Source: an uncultured Granulosicoccaceae bacterium
GTDB taxonomy: Bacteria > Pseudomonadota > Gammaproteobacteria > Granulosicoccales > Granulosicoccaceae
Direction of reading: 5' to 3'
Length of the DNA: 64,000 bases
NCBI GenBank assembly: GCA_937957915.1
Contig: CALGNZ010000040.1
Coordinates: 1-64,000, forward strand
Within the stretch, counting starts at the first letter, position 1. Each line of letters starts with the position of its first letter. Below the pieces are notes generated by a model. The model saw only the letters and a program-made list of their open reading frames with translations, was not told the origin of the DNA and searched no databases. Below are positions 50,618 through 61,001 of the stretch, piece after piece. The position numbers were made by a program, and so were the translations under genes.

Positions 50618-51619
50618 ATGAGACGCCGAAAATTAACCCGCCTGATGCTGATTGCTGTAGTGCCTTTTCTCGCAGCCTGTGCCGAGCAGCGATTCGTCAA
50701 CGAGAGCATCACAATCACCGAAGACTTTACCTTTACCGACCATGTGGCTAAAACAAAATACACGGTCACAGAACCGGGTGTAGTGGTCGAGGGCAATGGC
50801 TTCACGATCAATGGCGACTGCAATACGGATTGCATCGGACTGACCGTGGTTGCAGACAATGTCACCGTACGGAACCTGACCATCCGCAACTTCGACGGTG
50901 GTGTCAGTATTAACCGGCAAGCTGCTGATGTTCGCTTTGAGAATGTAACCATTATCGACAATGTCAATCATGGTGTGTTTGTCAACGTCGGTGCGAGTCG
51001 CTTTACCTGCGATAACTGCGACATATCGGACAACGGTTCGATGGGCATTTATCTGGAATACAACAGCCACGGTGCCAGCATTAAAAACAGCCGTATTGTT
51101 GGCAATGGTTACCGTGACAAGGATTCCGGTAATTGGGTGGATAATCTCAAAGCCGAATCAAAAGACGACCGCGAGGGTATTGCAATTGACGCCTCACAGG
51201 GCAACACAATCAGCAACACCTATTTCGCCAACAACGCGCTGACCGGTGTCACCATGTACCGGAACTGCGGTGAAAGAGGCATCACCCGCGACTGGGGTGC
51301 CAACTACAACCAGGTTCTCGGCGGGGTGGTTGAAGACGGCATTCATATCGCGTCAAGGCAGGATAAAGATCTGTCAAAGTGGGGTTGCTCCGATCCGTAT
51401 ATCTATAAGAACGCATACATCGCCGATGAAGCAGAGCACAACCGCATTGAGGGTGTCACGCTTGGTGATGCAGCCACCATCATCGTACAGGACGACTACA
51501 ATCAAATTGTTAATGTCACCGGTGGCAGCATTGTTATTTCTTCAGCGATACGGTCAGCGTTAAACCAGCCGCTTGTCGGCGTAACAACGACAGACACAGA
51601 CAGCCAGATTTATAAGTAA
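50618..51619 (+). CDS. Right-handed parallel beta-helix lipoprotein
   Basis: Lipobox FLAAC; recurring beta-helix rungs (VEGNGFTING, NVTVRNLTIRNFDGG, NHGVFVNVGASRF). Confidence 0.88.
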   Translation: MRRRKLTRLMLIAVVPFLAACAEQRFVNESITITEDFTFTDHVAKTKYTVTEPGVVVEGNGFTINGDCNTDCIGLTVVADNVTVRNLTIRNFDGGVSINRQAADVRFENVTIIDNVNHGVFVNVGASRFTCDNCDISDNGSMGIYLEYNSHGASIKNSRIVGNGYRDKDSGNWVDNLKAESKDDREGIAIDASQGNTISNTYFANNALTGVTMYRNCGERGITRDWGANYNQVLGGVVEDGIHIASRQDKDLSKWGCSDPYIYKNAYIADEAEHNRIEGVTLGDAATIIVQDDYNQIVNVTGGSIVISSAIRSALNQPLVGVTTTDTDSQIYK

Positions 51620-51794
51620 GAAAAACATTGAACCCGGTGCGGTTACCAAATGACTTTATTTGATAATCGCGCGGCGTTGATGCCGACGCGAATACCATTG
51701 AACGGTCACTACGTTGCACGGACCTATCATTCTTTACACCCGCACATCCACAAGCGTAGCAACGCAACCCATGCTGCGCTGCCTGCCCGTACGA

Positions 51795-53321
51795 CTACTC
51801 ACCACGCGGAAAGCGCTTGTCGCTCTCCAGCGTGTCAAGATTCATATGATTGCGCATGTATTGTTCTGACGCACGCTGCAACGGCTGATAGTCCCACGGG
51901 AAATAGTCACCGTTCCGCAACGCCTCATACACTACCCATCGGCGCGCCTGGCTCTCTCGCACCTGCGCGTCAAAGGCTTCTAAATCCCATCGGGCCAAAG
52001 ACATCTGTTTGAGCGTTTCCAGTTGCTGAAGATACTGTGGATCATCAGCCACATTGTTTAGCTCATGCGGATCCGCATCAAGGTCGAATAGCTGATCGTC
52101 ATCAAGCAAACACCGGTTGTACTTTAAGTTCTCATGGCGCAGTGACACCAGTGGCGCATAGGAAGCCTCGGCCGCATATTCCATTGCCACAGGTGACTTT
52201 CGCTTACCTTTCCTGCCGAGAGGTACCAGGCTTTCACCCTCAACCCATGGCATTACTTCGTCCATACTGACACCGGCCAGTTCACAAATAGTTGGAGTCA
52301 CATCAATATTGGACACCGGACTGGCAACGGCTACCCGCTCCATCGCAGGCGACGACACCATTAACGGCACACGCGCAGAGCCTTCGTAGAACGACATTTT
52401 AAACCACAACCCTCTCTCTCCCAGCATATCGCCATGGTCCGAAAGAAACAGAATGGTAGCCTCTTGCCTGGTAGCACGCAGTGCCTGCATGACCTCACCG
52501 ATTTTATCATCGAGGTAACTGATATTGGCAAAGTAGGCACGACGTGATCGCATAATCTGCTCATCTGTCAGATTGTAACTGCGCCAGTCATTGGCATCGA
52601 AAATTCGCTGAGAGTGTGCGTCGTGTCGTGCGTACTCCATAGCGGGTATCTGAGGCAACAGGTGATCACAATGCTCGTATAGGTCCCAGTACTTCCTGCG
52701 TGCGACATAGGGGTCGTGCGGGTGCGTAAAGCTGACTGTCAAACACCACGGACGTGCCGGGTTTTCGGTTTCGCGGTCACTGTCTCTGGCCAGTTCATAG
52801 ATTTTTCTGGTGGCGTGATACGCTACCTCGTCATCGTACTCGAGTTGATTGGAAGTCTCGGCGACACCTGCACCGGTAACCGACCCCATATTGTGATACC
52901 ACCACTCGATTCGCTCACCCGGCTTTCGATAGTCTGGTGTCCAGCCAAAATCAGCCGGGTAGATATCAGTCGTCAAGCGCTGTTCAAAGCCATGCAGTTG
53001 ATCAGGCCCGACAAAGTGCATCTTTCCGGACAAACAAGTGTGATAGCCTGCCCGACGCAGATGGTGTGCATAGGTGGGAATATCCGAAGCAAACTCCGCA
53101 GCGTTATCATAAACGCCGCTGCGACTTGGCAACAGGCCGGACATAAAAGAAGCCCTGCCTGGCGCACAAAGCGGAGATGCGGTATACGCATTACAAAAGC
53201 GTGTCGACTGTGCGGCCAGTGATTTTAGATTAGGCGCGTGCAGCCAGTCCGCAGGCCCATCCGGAAACAACGTGCCGTTTAGCTGATCCACCATAAAAAT
53301 CAGGATATTGGGATGGCTCAT
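51795..53321 (-). CDS. betC: Sulfatase, choline-sulfatase-like
   Basis: PNILIFMVDQLN, SPLCAPGRASFMSG (CxPxR formylglycine site), GKMHFVGPDQLHGFEQR, LSDHGDMLGERGLWFKMSFYEGS. Confidence 0.9.
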   Translation of the reverse strand: MSHPNILIFMVDQLNGTLFPDGPADWLHAPNLKSLAAQSTRFCNAYTASPLCAPGRASFMSGLLPSRSGVYDNAAEFASDIPTYAHHLRRAGYHTCLSGKMHFVGPDQLHGFEQRLTTDIYPADFGWTPDYRKPGERIEWWYHNMGSVTGAGVAETSNQLEYDDEVAYHATRKIYELARDSDRETENPARPWCLTVSFTHPHDPYVARRKYWDLYEHCDHLLPQIPAMEYARHDAHSQRIFDANDWRSYNLTDEQIMRSRRAYFANISYLDDKIGEVMQALRATRQEATILFLSDHGDMLGERGLWFKMSFYEGSARVPLMVSSPAMERVAVASPVSNIDVTPTICELAGVSMDEVMPWVEGESLVPLGRKGKRKSPVAMEYAAEASYAPLVSLRHENLKYNRCLLDDDQLFDLDADPHELNNVADDPQYLQQLETLKQMSLARWDLEAFDAQVRESQARRWVVYEALRNGDYFPWDYQPLQRASEQYMRNHMNLDTLESDKRFPRGE

Positions 53322-53488
53322 GCGTTATTCTCAATAGCACATCAAAAATGGTTTACTACGCGCTTACACTTGGCTTTTTTAATGCGCTTGAGCAAGCACG
53401 CGCCGTTTTACAATTACAGGCATCGTATTGATCCACCTGGTAAACAATACGGCGCCCCTGACACAAGCACTCGCACCTGAAGAATCCA

Positions 53489-54262
53489 ATGACTGATACT
53501 CCTGTACTGGCAACTCGCAACAATGGCATTCTCACCATTACGCTCAACCGCCCCGCGGCGATGAATGCGTTGCTGCTCGAGATGCACCATCGCTTGCACG
53601 ACTTGTTTAACGAGTATGCGGCCGATGACAGTTTGCACATCGCCATTATAACCGGCGCTGGCGAACGCGCATTTTGTGCTGGCTCTGATCTGGTACAGAA
53701 AGCGCCACTCACTGTTCAACAACTACCAGACAGTGGCTACGGCGGGCTGTTGGACCGATTTGACCTGGATAAACCAGTTATCGCTGTCATCAACGGACAT
53801 GCCATCGGTGGCGGAATGGAGATAGCACTTGCCTGCGATCTGGCAATCGCTGTAAAAGATGCCAAATTTGGATTGCCAGAACCGAAAGTCGGACTGGCTG
53901 CATCCGGAGGCCTGCACCGGCTGGCCAGGCAACTGCCGTTGAAGCAGGCGATGAAAATAGCCTTAACCGGAGAACTTTTTGACGCAGAGCAGGCACTGCA
54001 GCTCGGCCTGATTAACAGTGTCGTGGCACGCGAGGATCTGCCAGGCGAACTGGATGCACTTATTCGCTCGCTGCAAGCCTGCGCCCCTCTGGCACTGAGA
54101 GCGACCAAACAGCAGATACTGCAGGGGATCGATGCCGGTGGCCTAAAACAGGCACATGAAACTTCCTATCCACTCTATGATTCACTGAAGCAAACCGATG
54201 ACGCACTGGAAGGAATGAACGCCTTTGCTGAAAAACGCAAACCGGTATGGCAAGGGCGCTGA
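53489..54262 (+). CDS. Enoyl-CoA hydratase/isomerase family protein
   Basis: ITLNRPAAMNAL, GAGERAFCAGSDL, GHAIGGGMEIALACDLAIA. Confidence 0.93.
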   Translation: MTDTPVLATRNNGILTITLNRPAAMNALLLEMHHRLHDLFNEYAADDSLHIAIITGAGERAFCAGSDLVQKAPLTVQQLPDSGYGGLLDRFDLDKPVIAVINGHAIGGGMEIALACDLAIAVKDAKFGLPEPKVGLAASGGLHRLARQLPLKQAMKIALTGELFDAEQALQLGLINSVVAREDLPGELDALIRSLQACAPLALRATKQQILQGIDAGGLKQAHETSYPLYDSLKQTDDALEGMNAFAEKRKPVWQGR

Positions 54263-54376
54263 CTGGTTAATTCAAAACGCCCATAACTCCACATTGAACT
54301 GAACACCGATTCGCTCACCAGGTTGTCGATTGCAAGGCGACCTTCACCGCTGCCACATTGATAGCCAGGTTCCTTA

Positions 54377-55114
54377 ATGACCGCCGCCCTGACTTACCTG
54401 AGCCCACTGCTAATTGCCACCATTGGTGCCGCCGTCGCCGCCGGCTTTATTCGCGGGTTTACGGGTTTTGGCGGCCCGGCATTTATGCTAGCCGTTTTAA
54501 CCCTGTTCTTTCCTCCGCTCGATGTGATCGGGCAGATTCTTATCATCGAATTTATTGCCACCACTTATCTTTTTGCCGGTTTATGGCGACAAGTGGACTG
54601 GCAGAGCACCTTGCCACTGGCAATCGCAACCGTAATCACAATGCCATTCGGCCACTGGCTGCTAACGCATACCGATGCGTCAACCATGAAACTGGTTATA
54701 GCGATACTGATATTAATCGCCTGTGTATTGATGCTAACGGGCTTTCGCTATCAAAGACCAATGACCCGAGTCAGCCTGATTGTACTGGGCCTGATTGGCG
54801 GTTTAATTTTTGGTGCGTCTTATATCGCGCTGATCGTGGTTGCTATCGTTCTGATGGGGCCGTACAACAAAGGCGAGTCGCGCACACTGATTATCTCGTG
54901 GAACTTTATTGTCGCGATCTGGTATATCGCAATATCATTCTATCGAGACCAGAGCCAGGTAAGCGATATCGCCGAAGCCGTGCCAGCCACTTGCGCTTAT
55001 CTTATCGGCACCTGGGCAGGCGCGAAGCTTTTTGATGGCAGCAACGAGTCAGGATATAGAAACGCAGCAATCGTCACCCTGCTCGCGCTGGCTGTCATTA
55101 GTATCGTGTTGTAG
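54377..55114 (+). CDS. TSUP (TauE/SafE) family anion permease
   Basis: AAGFIRGFTGFGGPAFMLAVLTLFFPP; multi-TM. Confidence 0.9.
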   Translation: MTAALTYLSPLLIATIGAAVAAGFIRGFTGFGGPAFMLAVLTLFFPPLDVIGQILIIEFIATTYLFAGLWRQVDWQSTLPLAIATVITMPFGHWLLTHTDASTMKLVIAILILIACVLMLTGFRYQRPMTRVSLIVLGLIGGLIFGASYIALIVVAIVLMGPYNKGESRTLIISWNFIVAIWYIAISFYRDQSQVSDIAEAVPATCAYLIGTWAGAKLFDGSNESGYRNAAIVTLLALAVISIVL

Positions 55115-55135
55115 GCAGGTTCTCCCGTGGCCCTT

Positions 55136-55159
55136 GAGTTCAGGAGTTCAGGAGTTCGG
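55136..55159. repeat. 8-bp tandem repeat (gagttcag x3)
   Basis: gagttcag-gagttcag-gagttcgg in the convergent gap between TSUP and GST genes. Confidence 0.9.
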
Positions 55160-55172
55160 AAAGCCGTTTAGC

Positions 55173-55823
55173 TTACAGATAGACCGGCTTGGTTACAGCG
55201 CGCCACGGCGGGTGTTTGGCCATAGCCTCAGCGAACAGCGGAGCCTCGAGCCAATCGCTCAGCCACCCAGCCAGCGCCGGTGTGACATTCGCCGTGAACC
55301 AGGCGCGATCGACCGAGCAGAATTGCCTGACAAATGGCATGATCGCGATATCGGCCAACTGTGCACGAGGCCCGAACAAATACCCTGAATCGGCAAGACG
55401 TGCCTCCAGTATCGAGACAAACTGCATCGCGTGCTCGCGATAAAACTCAGCACCATTCTGCGGGTACCGAACATGGTATTTGTATCGATCCAGCCAGTGT
55501 TTAAATTCAGTGTCATTTTGCGCAATCAACGCGAGCTGTTGTCGCGGCTGACAGTCGGCAGACAATAAACCCGCCGGATCATTACTCTGCGCTAAAGCCC
55601 ACTGCATAATCTCGAGGCTTTGATCGAGCACGGTGCCATCCTCCAGACACATCACCGGTACGGTCGCCTTAGCGGAGGCTTCTGTCATCCACACCGGTTT
55701 ATGGCGCAGCAATACCTCCCGCAGCTCCACTTTTTGATCGCACATCAACAAACTGATGCGCGCCCTGATCGCGTAAGGGCATCGTCGAAAGCTGTAGAGC
55801 ACAGGGTAATTACTTTGATACAC
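55173..55823 (-). CDS. Glutathione S-transferase-like protein
   Basis: YSFRRCPYAIRARISLL N-terminal thioredoxin-fold; VPVMCLEDGTVLDQSLEIMQW. Confidence 0.9.
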   Translation of the reverse strand: MYQSNYPVLYSFRRCPYAIRARISLLMCDQKVELREVLLRHKPVWMTEASAKATVPVMCLEDGTVLDQSLEIMQWALAQSNDPAGLLSADCQPRQQLALIAQNDTEFKHWLDRYKYHVRYPQNGAEFYREHAMQFVSILEARLADSGYLFGPRAQLADIAIMPFVRQFCSVDRAWFTANVTPALAGWLSDWLEAPLFAEAMAKHPPWRAVTKPVYL

Positions 55824-56165
55824 AGGTCAGTTCTGGTGGTTAGGGAATAGCAATCAAGTAGAGCGGTTGTTGTAAAGTCTTTGTTTGTGCTCTCGCATCT
55901 GGCGAGTATATTGTACTATCGCTAACAGTGCGCCCGGACAATCATCATGCCTCGAATACCATAACAAAGTACGAACGCACACCCGTATCTCGCTACAGCA
56001 TAAAGTACAATTCATATCCAACACCAGTCATCTGCAGCTTTCAGGTGTGTGAAGAACTGGCAAAAGACCGAAGCCACCAACGCGGAACAGCCCGTCCCAT
56101 CATACACGGCGTTCTCCCTGTTATCTCACAGCAAGGCACGCACTGCCCATGGTACAACCCTCCGT

Positions 56166-57062
56166 ATGACCACAACGCGCAGTCAATCTGACAACCTGGC
56201 GGCAGGCATTGGCTGGATGCTCGCCACCATGTGCCTGTTCACCAGTATGGATACCGTCGCCAAGTATCTGACTCTGAGTTTCGACATAGAGCAGGTCGTG
56301 TGGGCACGCTTTACGTTTCATATGCTATTTCTGGTTATCTGGCTGCGTCACCGCTTGTTCAATCTATTCATCACGCCAAACTGGAAACTGCAACTGGCGC
56401 GCTCCGCCTGCCTGCTCTTAACAACCACACTGTTTTTTAACGGCTTACGCACAACCCCCATTGCAACGGCTTCAACCATTATGTTTTTATCGCCAGTGCT
56501 GGTCACCGTGCTGGCTATTCCACTGCTGGGTGAACAAGTGGGTATTCGACGATGGCTCGGGATCACTATCGGGTTTCTGGGTGCCATGGTTATTGTCCGA
56601 CCAGGTGCCAATGGTGGCGGCGTAGAGATTGGTCATCTGTATCTTATGGGCGCCGCCTTTAGTAACGCGTTCTATCAAATTGCCACTCGGCAGGTGCGTG
56701 CTACAGACGATTCCATGACTTCCCTGTTATATTCCGGCCTGGTCGGCGCGATACTGATGAGCATCATTGTGCCCACACAATGGACGCATCCCGATGCCTG
56801 GGGCTGGGGCCTTTTTATCGTCATGGGGCTGCTCGGCGCAGTTAGTCATTTTTGCCTGATCAGGGCATTTAACTCTGCTGAAGCTTCAGCCATCGTGCCT
56901 TTCAGCTATTCGTCACTGCTTTGGGCAACGCTGTTCGGATTCCTGATCTTCGATACGCTGCCAGACCACTGGACACTGATAGGCGCGGCACTTATTGTTT
57001 CAAGCGGGTTGTATATATTTCATCGCGAGCAACTCAGGGCCCCGTCAAACGTAAACGATTGA
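56166..57062 (+). CDS. DMT family (EamA) transporter
   Basis: About ten TMs; RTTPIATASTIMFLSPVLVTVLAIPLLGE. Confidence 0.88.
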   Translation: MTTTRSQSDNLAAGIGWMLATMCLFTSMDTVAKYLTLSFDIEQVVWARFTFHMLFLVIWLRHRLFNLFITPNWKLQLARSACLLLTTTLFFNGLRTTPIATASTIMFLSPVLVTVLAIPLLGEQVGIRRWLGITIGFLGAMVIVRPGANGGGVEIGHLYLMGAAFSNAFYQIATRQVRATDDSMTSLLYSGLVGAILMSIIVPTQWTHPDAWGWGLFIVMGLLGAVSHFCLIRAFNSAEASAIVPFSYSSLLWATLFGFLIFDTLPDHWTLIGAALIVSSGLYIFHREQLRAPSNVND

Positions 57063-57079
57063 CACCGAACTGGCGGGGT

Positions 57080-58177
57080 CTACACCAGATTTTTTATCAC
57101 TGCCTCTGCCGCCACTTCACCGGCTTGCAACGCACCGTCGATCAAACCCGGACTTTCAGTGGCAACCTCGGCACCGGCAAAGTGCAGACGTCCATCCATC
57201 AGCGGTTGTCGCAAGCTGTCTGGCCTTACTTCCGGATGTTGTGCTGCGCCAGTGCGATCAGATGCCGAGCATACCGTATCAACGAGCGCCCAGTCCTCGA
57301 TCCACAATCCGATCGGGGTGGCTGCCTGCTCGCCAAAACAACGCTGTAGTTGCTCAATGACCAATGACGGTAATGCATCTCGGTGCTGCTGTCGCTGCTC
57401 GAGCGTCAGGCCCATAAAACCGAATAAAGCCGCTGGTGACCCATCGCTGCCACAGTGATCATGGACCTCAACCAACGGCCCAACTCTGCTGGCGACCCGA
57501 CCGGACAGGCCCTGTTCACGCCAAAAAGCCTCTGCATAGTGCGCTACCACCTTGACTTGAGCTGCCATCCAGGTGGGTGTATCCGCCATATGCCTTTGCA
57601 GGTCCTGAGGTAACTCCGGCTCAAAACGCAGGCTTTCAAGAGCGACACGCATTGGCACAGCCAGCACGACCTGACGAGCCTGTATCAGGCTGGTGTTGTC
57701 GCCTGCATTGGCAGACGCTTCACCGGCACTGTGCAGATGAACCTCTATGCTGTCAGACTGGCTGACCAGCTTTTGCACTGGCATGCCACACCGGATGACG
57801 TTATCTGTCAGTCTTTCTGACAACGCTCGTACAATAGACTGTGGTCCACCCGCTAGTCGTGCAATTCCATGCTGGCCCGGCAACGGATGTCTGCTGAGCT
57901 GGCCCGGGAAATCCAGTAGCCCTGCTCCTTCCTCATATTGTGCATAAGTTTCAACGTCCAGAGCTGTCAGCCAGCGTGCGACCACCGGCTGCCAGGGTGG
58001 CCAAACCCAACTCGGCCCCAAGTCGCCAACGTAGTTGCCATTGTGCAGCGCTGACCTCACCCGACCGCCAATGACATCCTCGGCCTCTACAACACAGACC
58101 TGCAGCCCCGCAGCCTGACTCTGCACAGCCGCCGTCAGGCCAGAGATCCCGGCTCCAACAATTAACACATCAATCAA
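57080..58177 (-). CDS. FAD-dependent amine oxidoreductase
   Basis: DVLIVGAGISGLTAA dinucleotide-binding motif, VVEAEDVIGGRVRS, C-terminal LHFAGAEVATESPGLIDGALQAGEVAA. Confidence 0.9.
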   Translation of the reverse strand: MIDVLIVGAGISGLTAAVQSQAAGLQVCVVEAEDVIGGRVRSALHNGNYVGDLGPSWVWPPWQPVVARWLTALDVETYAQYEEGAGLLDFPGQLSRHPLPGQHGIARLAGGPQSIVRALSERLTDNVIRCGMPVQKLVSQSDSIEVHLHSAGEASANAGDNTSLIQARQVVLAVPMRVALESLRFEPELPQDLQRHMADTPTWMAAQVKVVAHYAEAFWREQGLSGRVASRVGPLVEVHDHCGSDGSPAALFGFMGLTLEQRQQHRDALPSLVIEQLQRCFGEQAATPIGLWIEDWALVDTVCSASDRTGAAQHPEVRPDSLRQPLMDGRLHFAGAEVATESPGLIDGALQAGEVAAEAVIKNLV

Positions 58178-58475
58178 ATCATTAAGCTCCTATATGGATA
58201 CTACCGATCAGACTCACCAACTGTGAAGCCGTAAGCGATGCGATGCGTTACGAGCAGCACTCTGCAACAGCTGATTGTACCTTGTTGCAGCGTGTACAGT
58301 AATGTGGCCGTCAACCCTCTCTCATTAAGACACGGGGCATGAGACTTGAAGGTTAACCACTGCAATCGTCTTTTAATCAACCTTTCTGGCCACACTATTG
58401 AGCAGTAACAGGAATCGGTACGACAGCGCCTTTGTTGTACAGGGCCCGGCCACTTAGTCTAAACGGAACACACTT

Positions 58476-60833
58476 GTGAAAATCTTTAAACGCTTATTCC
58501 TCGGGCTGACGATACTGGCAATCTTGCTGATTGGTGGCGTTTTTTTGGCAGTCAATCTGATTGACCCCAATGACTACAAAGACAAAATACAGTCACTGGC
58601 AATGGAAAAGACTGGCCGATCGCTAGCCATAGACGGCGATATAGGCCTGAGTTATTTCCCCTGGGCGGGCTTTTCTCTCGGCTCAATATCAATGGCCAAT
58701 GCAGACGGATTTGGCGACTCTCCTTTTGTGCAAATCGACAGTGCCCACATTAAGGTAAAACTGTTACCGCTGTTAAAGAAATCAGTCACCGTAGATACGA
58801 TTGAACTCGCCGGCTTGAATCTCGACCTACAGCGCGCCGCCGACGGCACAACGAACTGGGATGACCTTGTCACTGCGGGCAACACGACAGCGGACTCTAA
58901 CAACACAGAAAACAGCACGGACAACAGCGCGGACAACAGCGCGGGCACAGAGCCAACCAATACCAGCGACAATGCCAGCGACAATGCACTGCCGGAACTC
59001 ACCATTGGATCGATTGTGATCAAGGATGCGCAGATAAACTGGAACGACAAGCTAAATAACACCGATGCTCAGCTAAGCGCTTTCAATTTGACCAGCGATA
59101 CCGTCGAACTGGCCAGGCCCTTTGCGTTAGAGACAGACTTTACCGTTAATAGTAATAGTATCGGGGTACAGGCACAGGTTACCGGCGCAGGTAAGATCAC
59201 TATCGACCTGGACAATCAGCAGTACCAGGTGCAACAACTCAAACTGGCGACCACCGCAACCGGTGAAGCGATTCCGATACAGGATTTTTCAATTGACCTG
59301 CAGGGCGATGTGGCAGCAGACATGCTGGCGCAGACTGCGTCGATCAATTCACTGGTCGTGGACAGCACCGGAGTAATCCTTTCAGGAGACGTAAAGCTAA
59401 CCGACCTTGCTGATAACCCGACTATTGGCGCTGCTCTGAAAAGCAATACATTCAACCCGCTGGAGCTTGCAACAAAACTCAATATTGAGTTACCCGCTAC
59501 ACATGATCCACAAGTGTTAAAAGCTGCCTCTGTCGCTATGAATCTGTCTGGCTCGGCCAGTGCTGCAACCCTTAAAGAGTTGTCGATCAAACTCGACGAC
59601 ACCACTATAAGTGGCAGCGCTACCCTGCCCGACCTTAGCCGCGCTGTGCCGCCAGTAACCTTTGAACTCACCCTCGATGCAATAGATGTGGATCGTTACC
59701 TTGCTTCTCCAAACAATGGCACCACCGCGACTGCAACACCTTCTGAAACACCTTCTGAAACAACCGGGGTTACGAAAGACACAAGCGCCACTGGCGATAC
59801 GCCGATAGACCTGCCAGTGGATCTGTTAAGACAACTTGAGCTGGACGGAATATTCAAAGTAGGCAGCTTCAAGGTATCCAACCTGACTACACAGAACATA
59901 CAAATACCGGTTGTCGCCAAAAACGGAAAAATCAGCGTAAACGATATCAAGGCCTCTCTCTACGAAGGGCAACTGGCATCGAGCGTGGCGATTGATGTTA
60001 CTGGTGCGAATCCAGGCTATCAGTTCTCAACCAGCGTGGACAAGGTTCAGGCCGAGCCGTTACTACAGGACTTACTGCAAGACACTGCGCCAATTAGTGG
60101 TGAGGCTATCATCAGCTCCAGCATGTCGACTACTGGCAACACAGTAAATCAGTTAATCGCGAATCTAAACGGTCAATATATCTCCGACTTTACAGACGGC
60201 GCTATCAACGGTATCAATATCGGCTACCAGCTTCGACGTGCAAAGTCGTTTTTCAGCAATGCCGCAGCGACCGCGGCAGAGCCGGTAAGCAGAACTGATT
60301 TCTCGGCATTACATGTAAGCGCGACCGTTGAAAACGGCGTCATACAATCAGACGATCTGGATATACGTGCTCCTGCTTTGAGAATAACCGGCGCGGGCTC
60401 AGTCGACCTGCCACAGGAGTTCATAGACTATACACTCACCCCAAAGGTGGTCGGCTCCGTTCAGGGCCAGGGAGGAAAGGATCTTGACGATTTAAAAGGC
60501 GTTGCCGCCAGCATTCCTGTGCGCGGTACCTTTGATGAACTGAGCAGGGATTTTAGCGGCACAATCTTCGCCGCCATGAAAAGCGACTTTTCTAACCGTG
60601 CCGAGGACGCAGCAAAGGCACTGGCGAAAAAAGAACGAGACAAATTAAAAGCCGAAGCAAAAGCGAAAACCGATGCAGCAAAACGCAAGGCTGAAGAAAA
60701 GTTGCGAGAGGAACAAACCCGTCTTGAGCAGAAGGCCCAGGAAAAGATTGACGCGCAAAAAGAAAAAGCTCAACAGGCCGCCGACGAACTCAAAAGCCAG
60801 GCCAAAGACAAGTTGAAAAACCTGTTTAAATGA
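58476..60833 (+). CDS. AsmA family protein with charged helical C-terminal tail
   Basis: AsmA N-terminus (LIDPNDYKDKIQSLAMEKTGRSLAIDGDIGLSYFPWAGFSLG) and C-terminal AsmA_2 region. Confidence 0.93.
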   Translation: MKIFKRLFLGLTILAILLIGGVFLAVNLIDPNDYKDKIQSLAMEKTGRSLAIDGDIGLSYFPWAGFSLGSISMANADGFGDSPFVQIDSAHIKVKLLPLLKKSVTVDTIELAGLNLDLQRAADGTTNWDDLVTAGNTTADSNNTENSTDNSADNSAGTEPTNTSDNASDNALPELTIGSIVIKDAQINWNDKLNNTDAQLSAFNLTSDTVELARPFALETDFTVNSNSIGVQAQVTGAGKITIDLDNQQYQVQQLKLATTATGEAIPIQDFSIDLQGDVAADMLAQTASINSLVVDSTGVILSGDVKLTDLADNPTIGAALKSNTFNPLELATKLNIELPATHDPQVLKAASVAMNLSGSASAATLKELSIKLDDTTISGSATLPDLSRAVPPVTFELTLDAIDVDRYLASPNNGTTATATPSETPSETTGVTKDTSATGDTPIDLPVDLLRQLELDGIFKVGSFKVSNLTTQNIQIPVVAKNGKISVNDIKASLYEGQLASSVAIDVTGANPGYQFSTSVDKVQAEPLLQDLLQDTAPISGEAIISSSMSTTGNTVNQLIANLNGQYISDFTDGAINGINIGYQLRRAKSFFSNAAATAAEPVSRTDFSALHVSATVENGVIQSDDLDIRAPALRITGAGSVDLPQEFIDYTLTPKVVGSVQGQGGKDLDDLKGVAASIPVRGTFDELSRDFSGTIFAAMKSDFSNRAEDAAKALAKKERDKLKAEAKAKTDAAKRKAEEKLREEQTRLEQKAQEKIDAQKEKAQQAADELKSQAKDKLKNLFK

Positions 60834-61001
60834 GTAACTAAACGCCTGAATCCGGCGGTGGTTGTGATTCACAACCCCGCTCTTGACGATTAGTGCTACT
60901 GCTGCGACTAACAGATGATTCAAAAGCCGGCAGCTTCACCAGCAAACCTGGCCTGGCTATACAGCAGTTACATCTTACGCGGGGAAACAAGCAGGTCCGC
61001 T

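Noticed and set aside
54358-55035. 225-aa plus-strand ORF overlapping the TSUP gene
   Set aside because: Arg/Tyr-rich shadow frame; the overlapping frame 54377-55114 is a clear TSUP permease.
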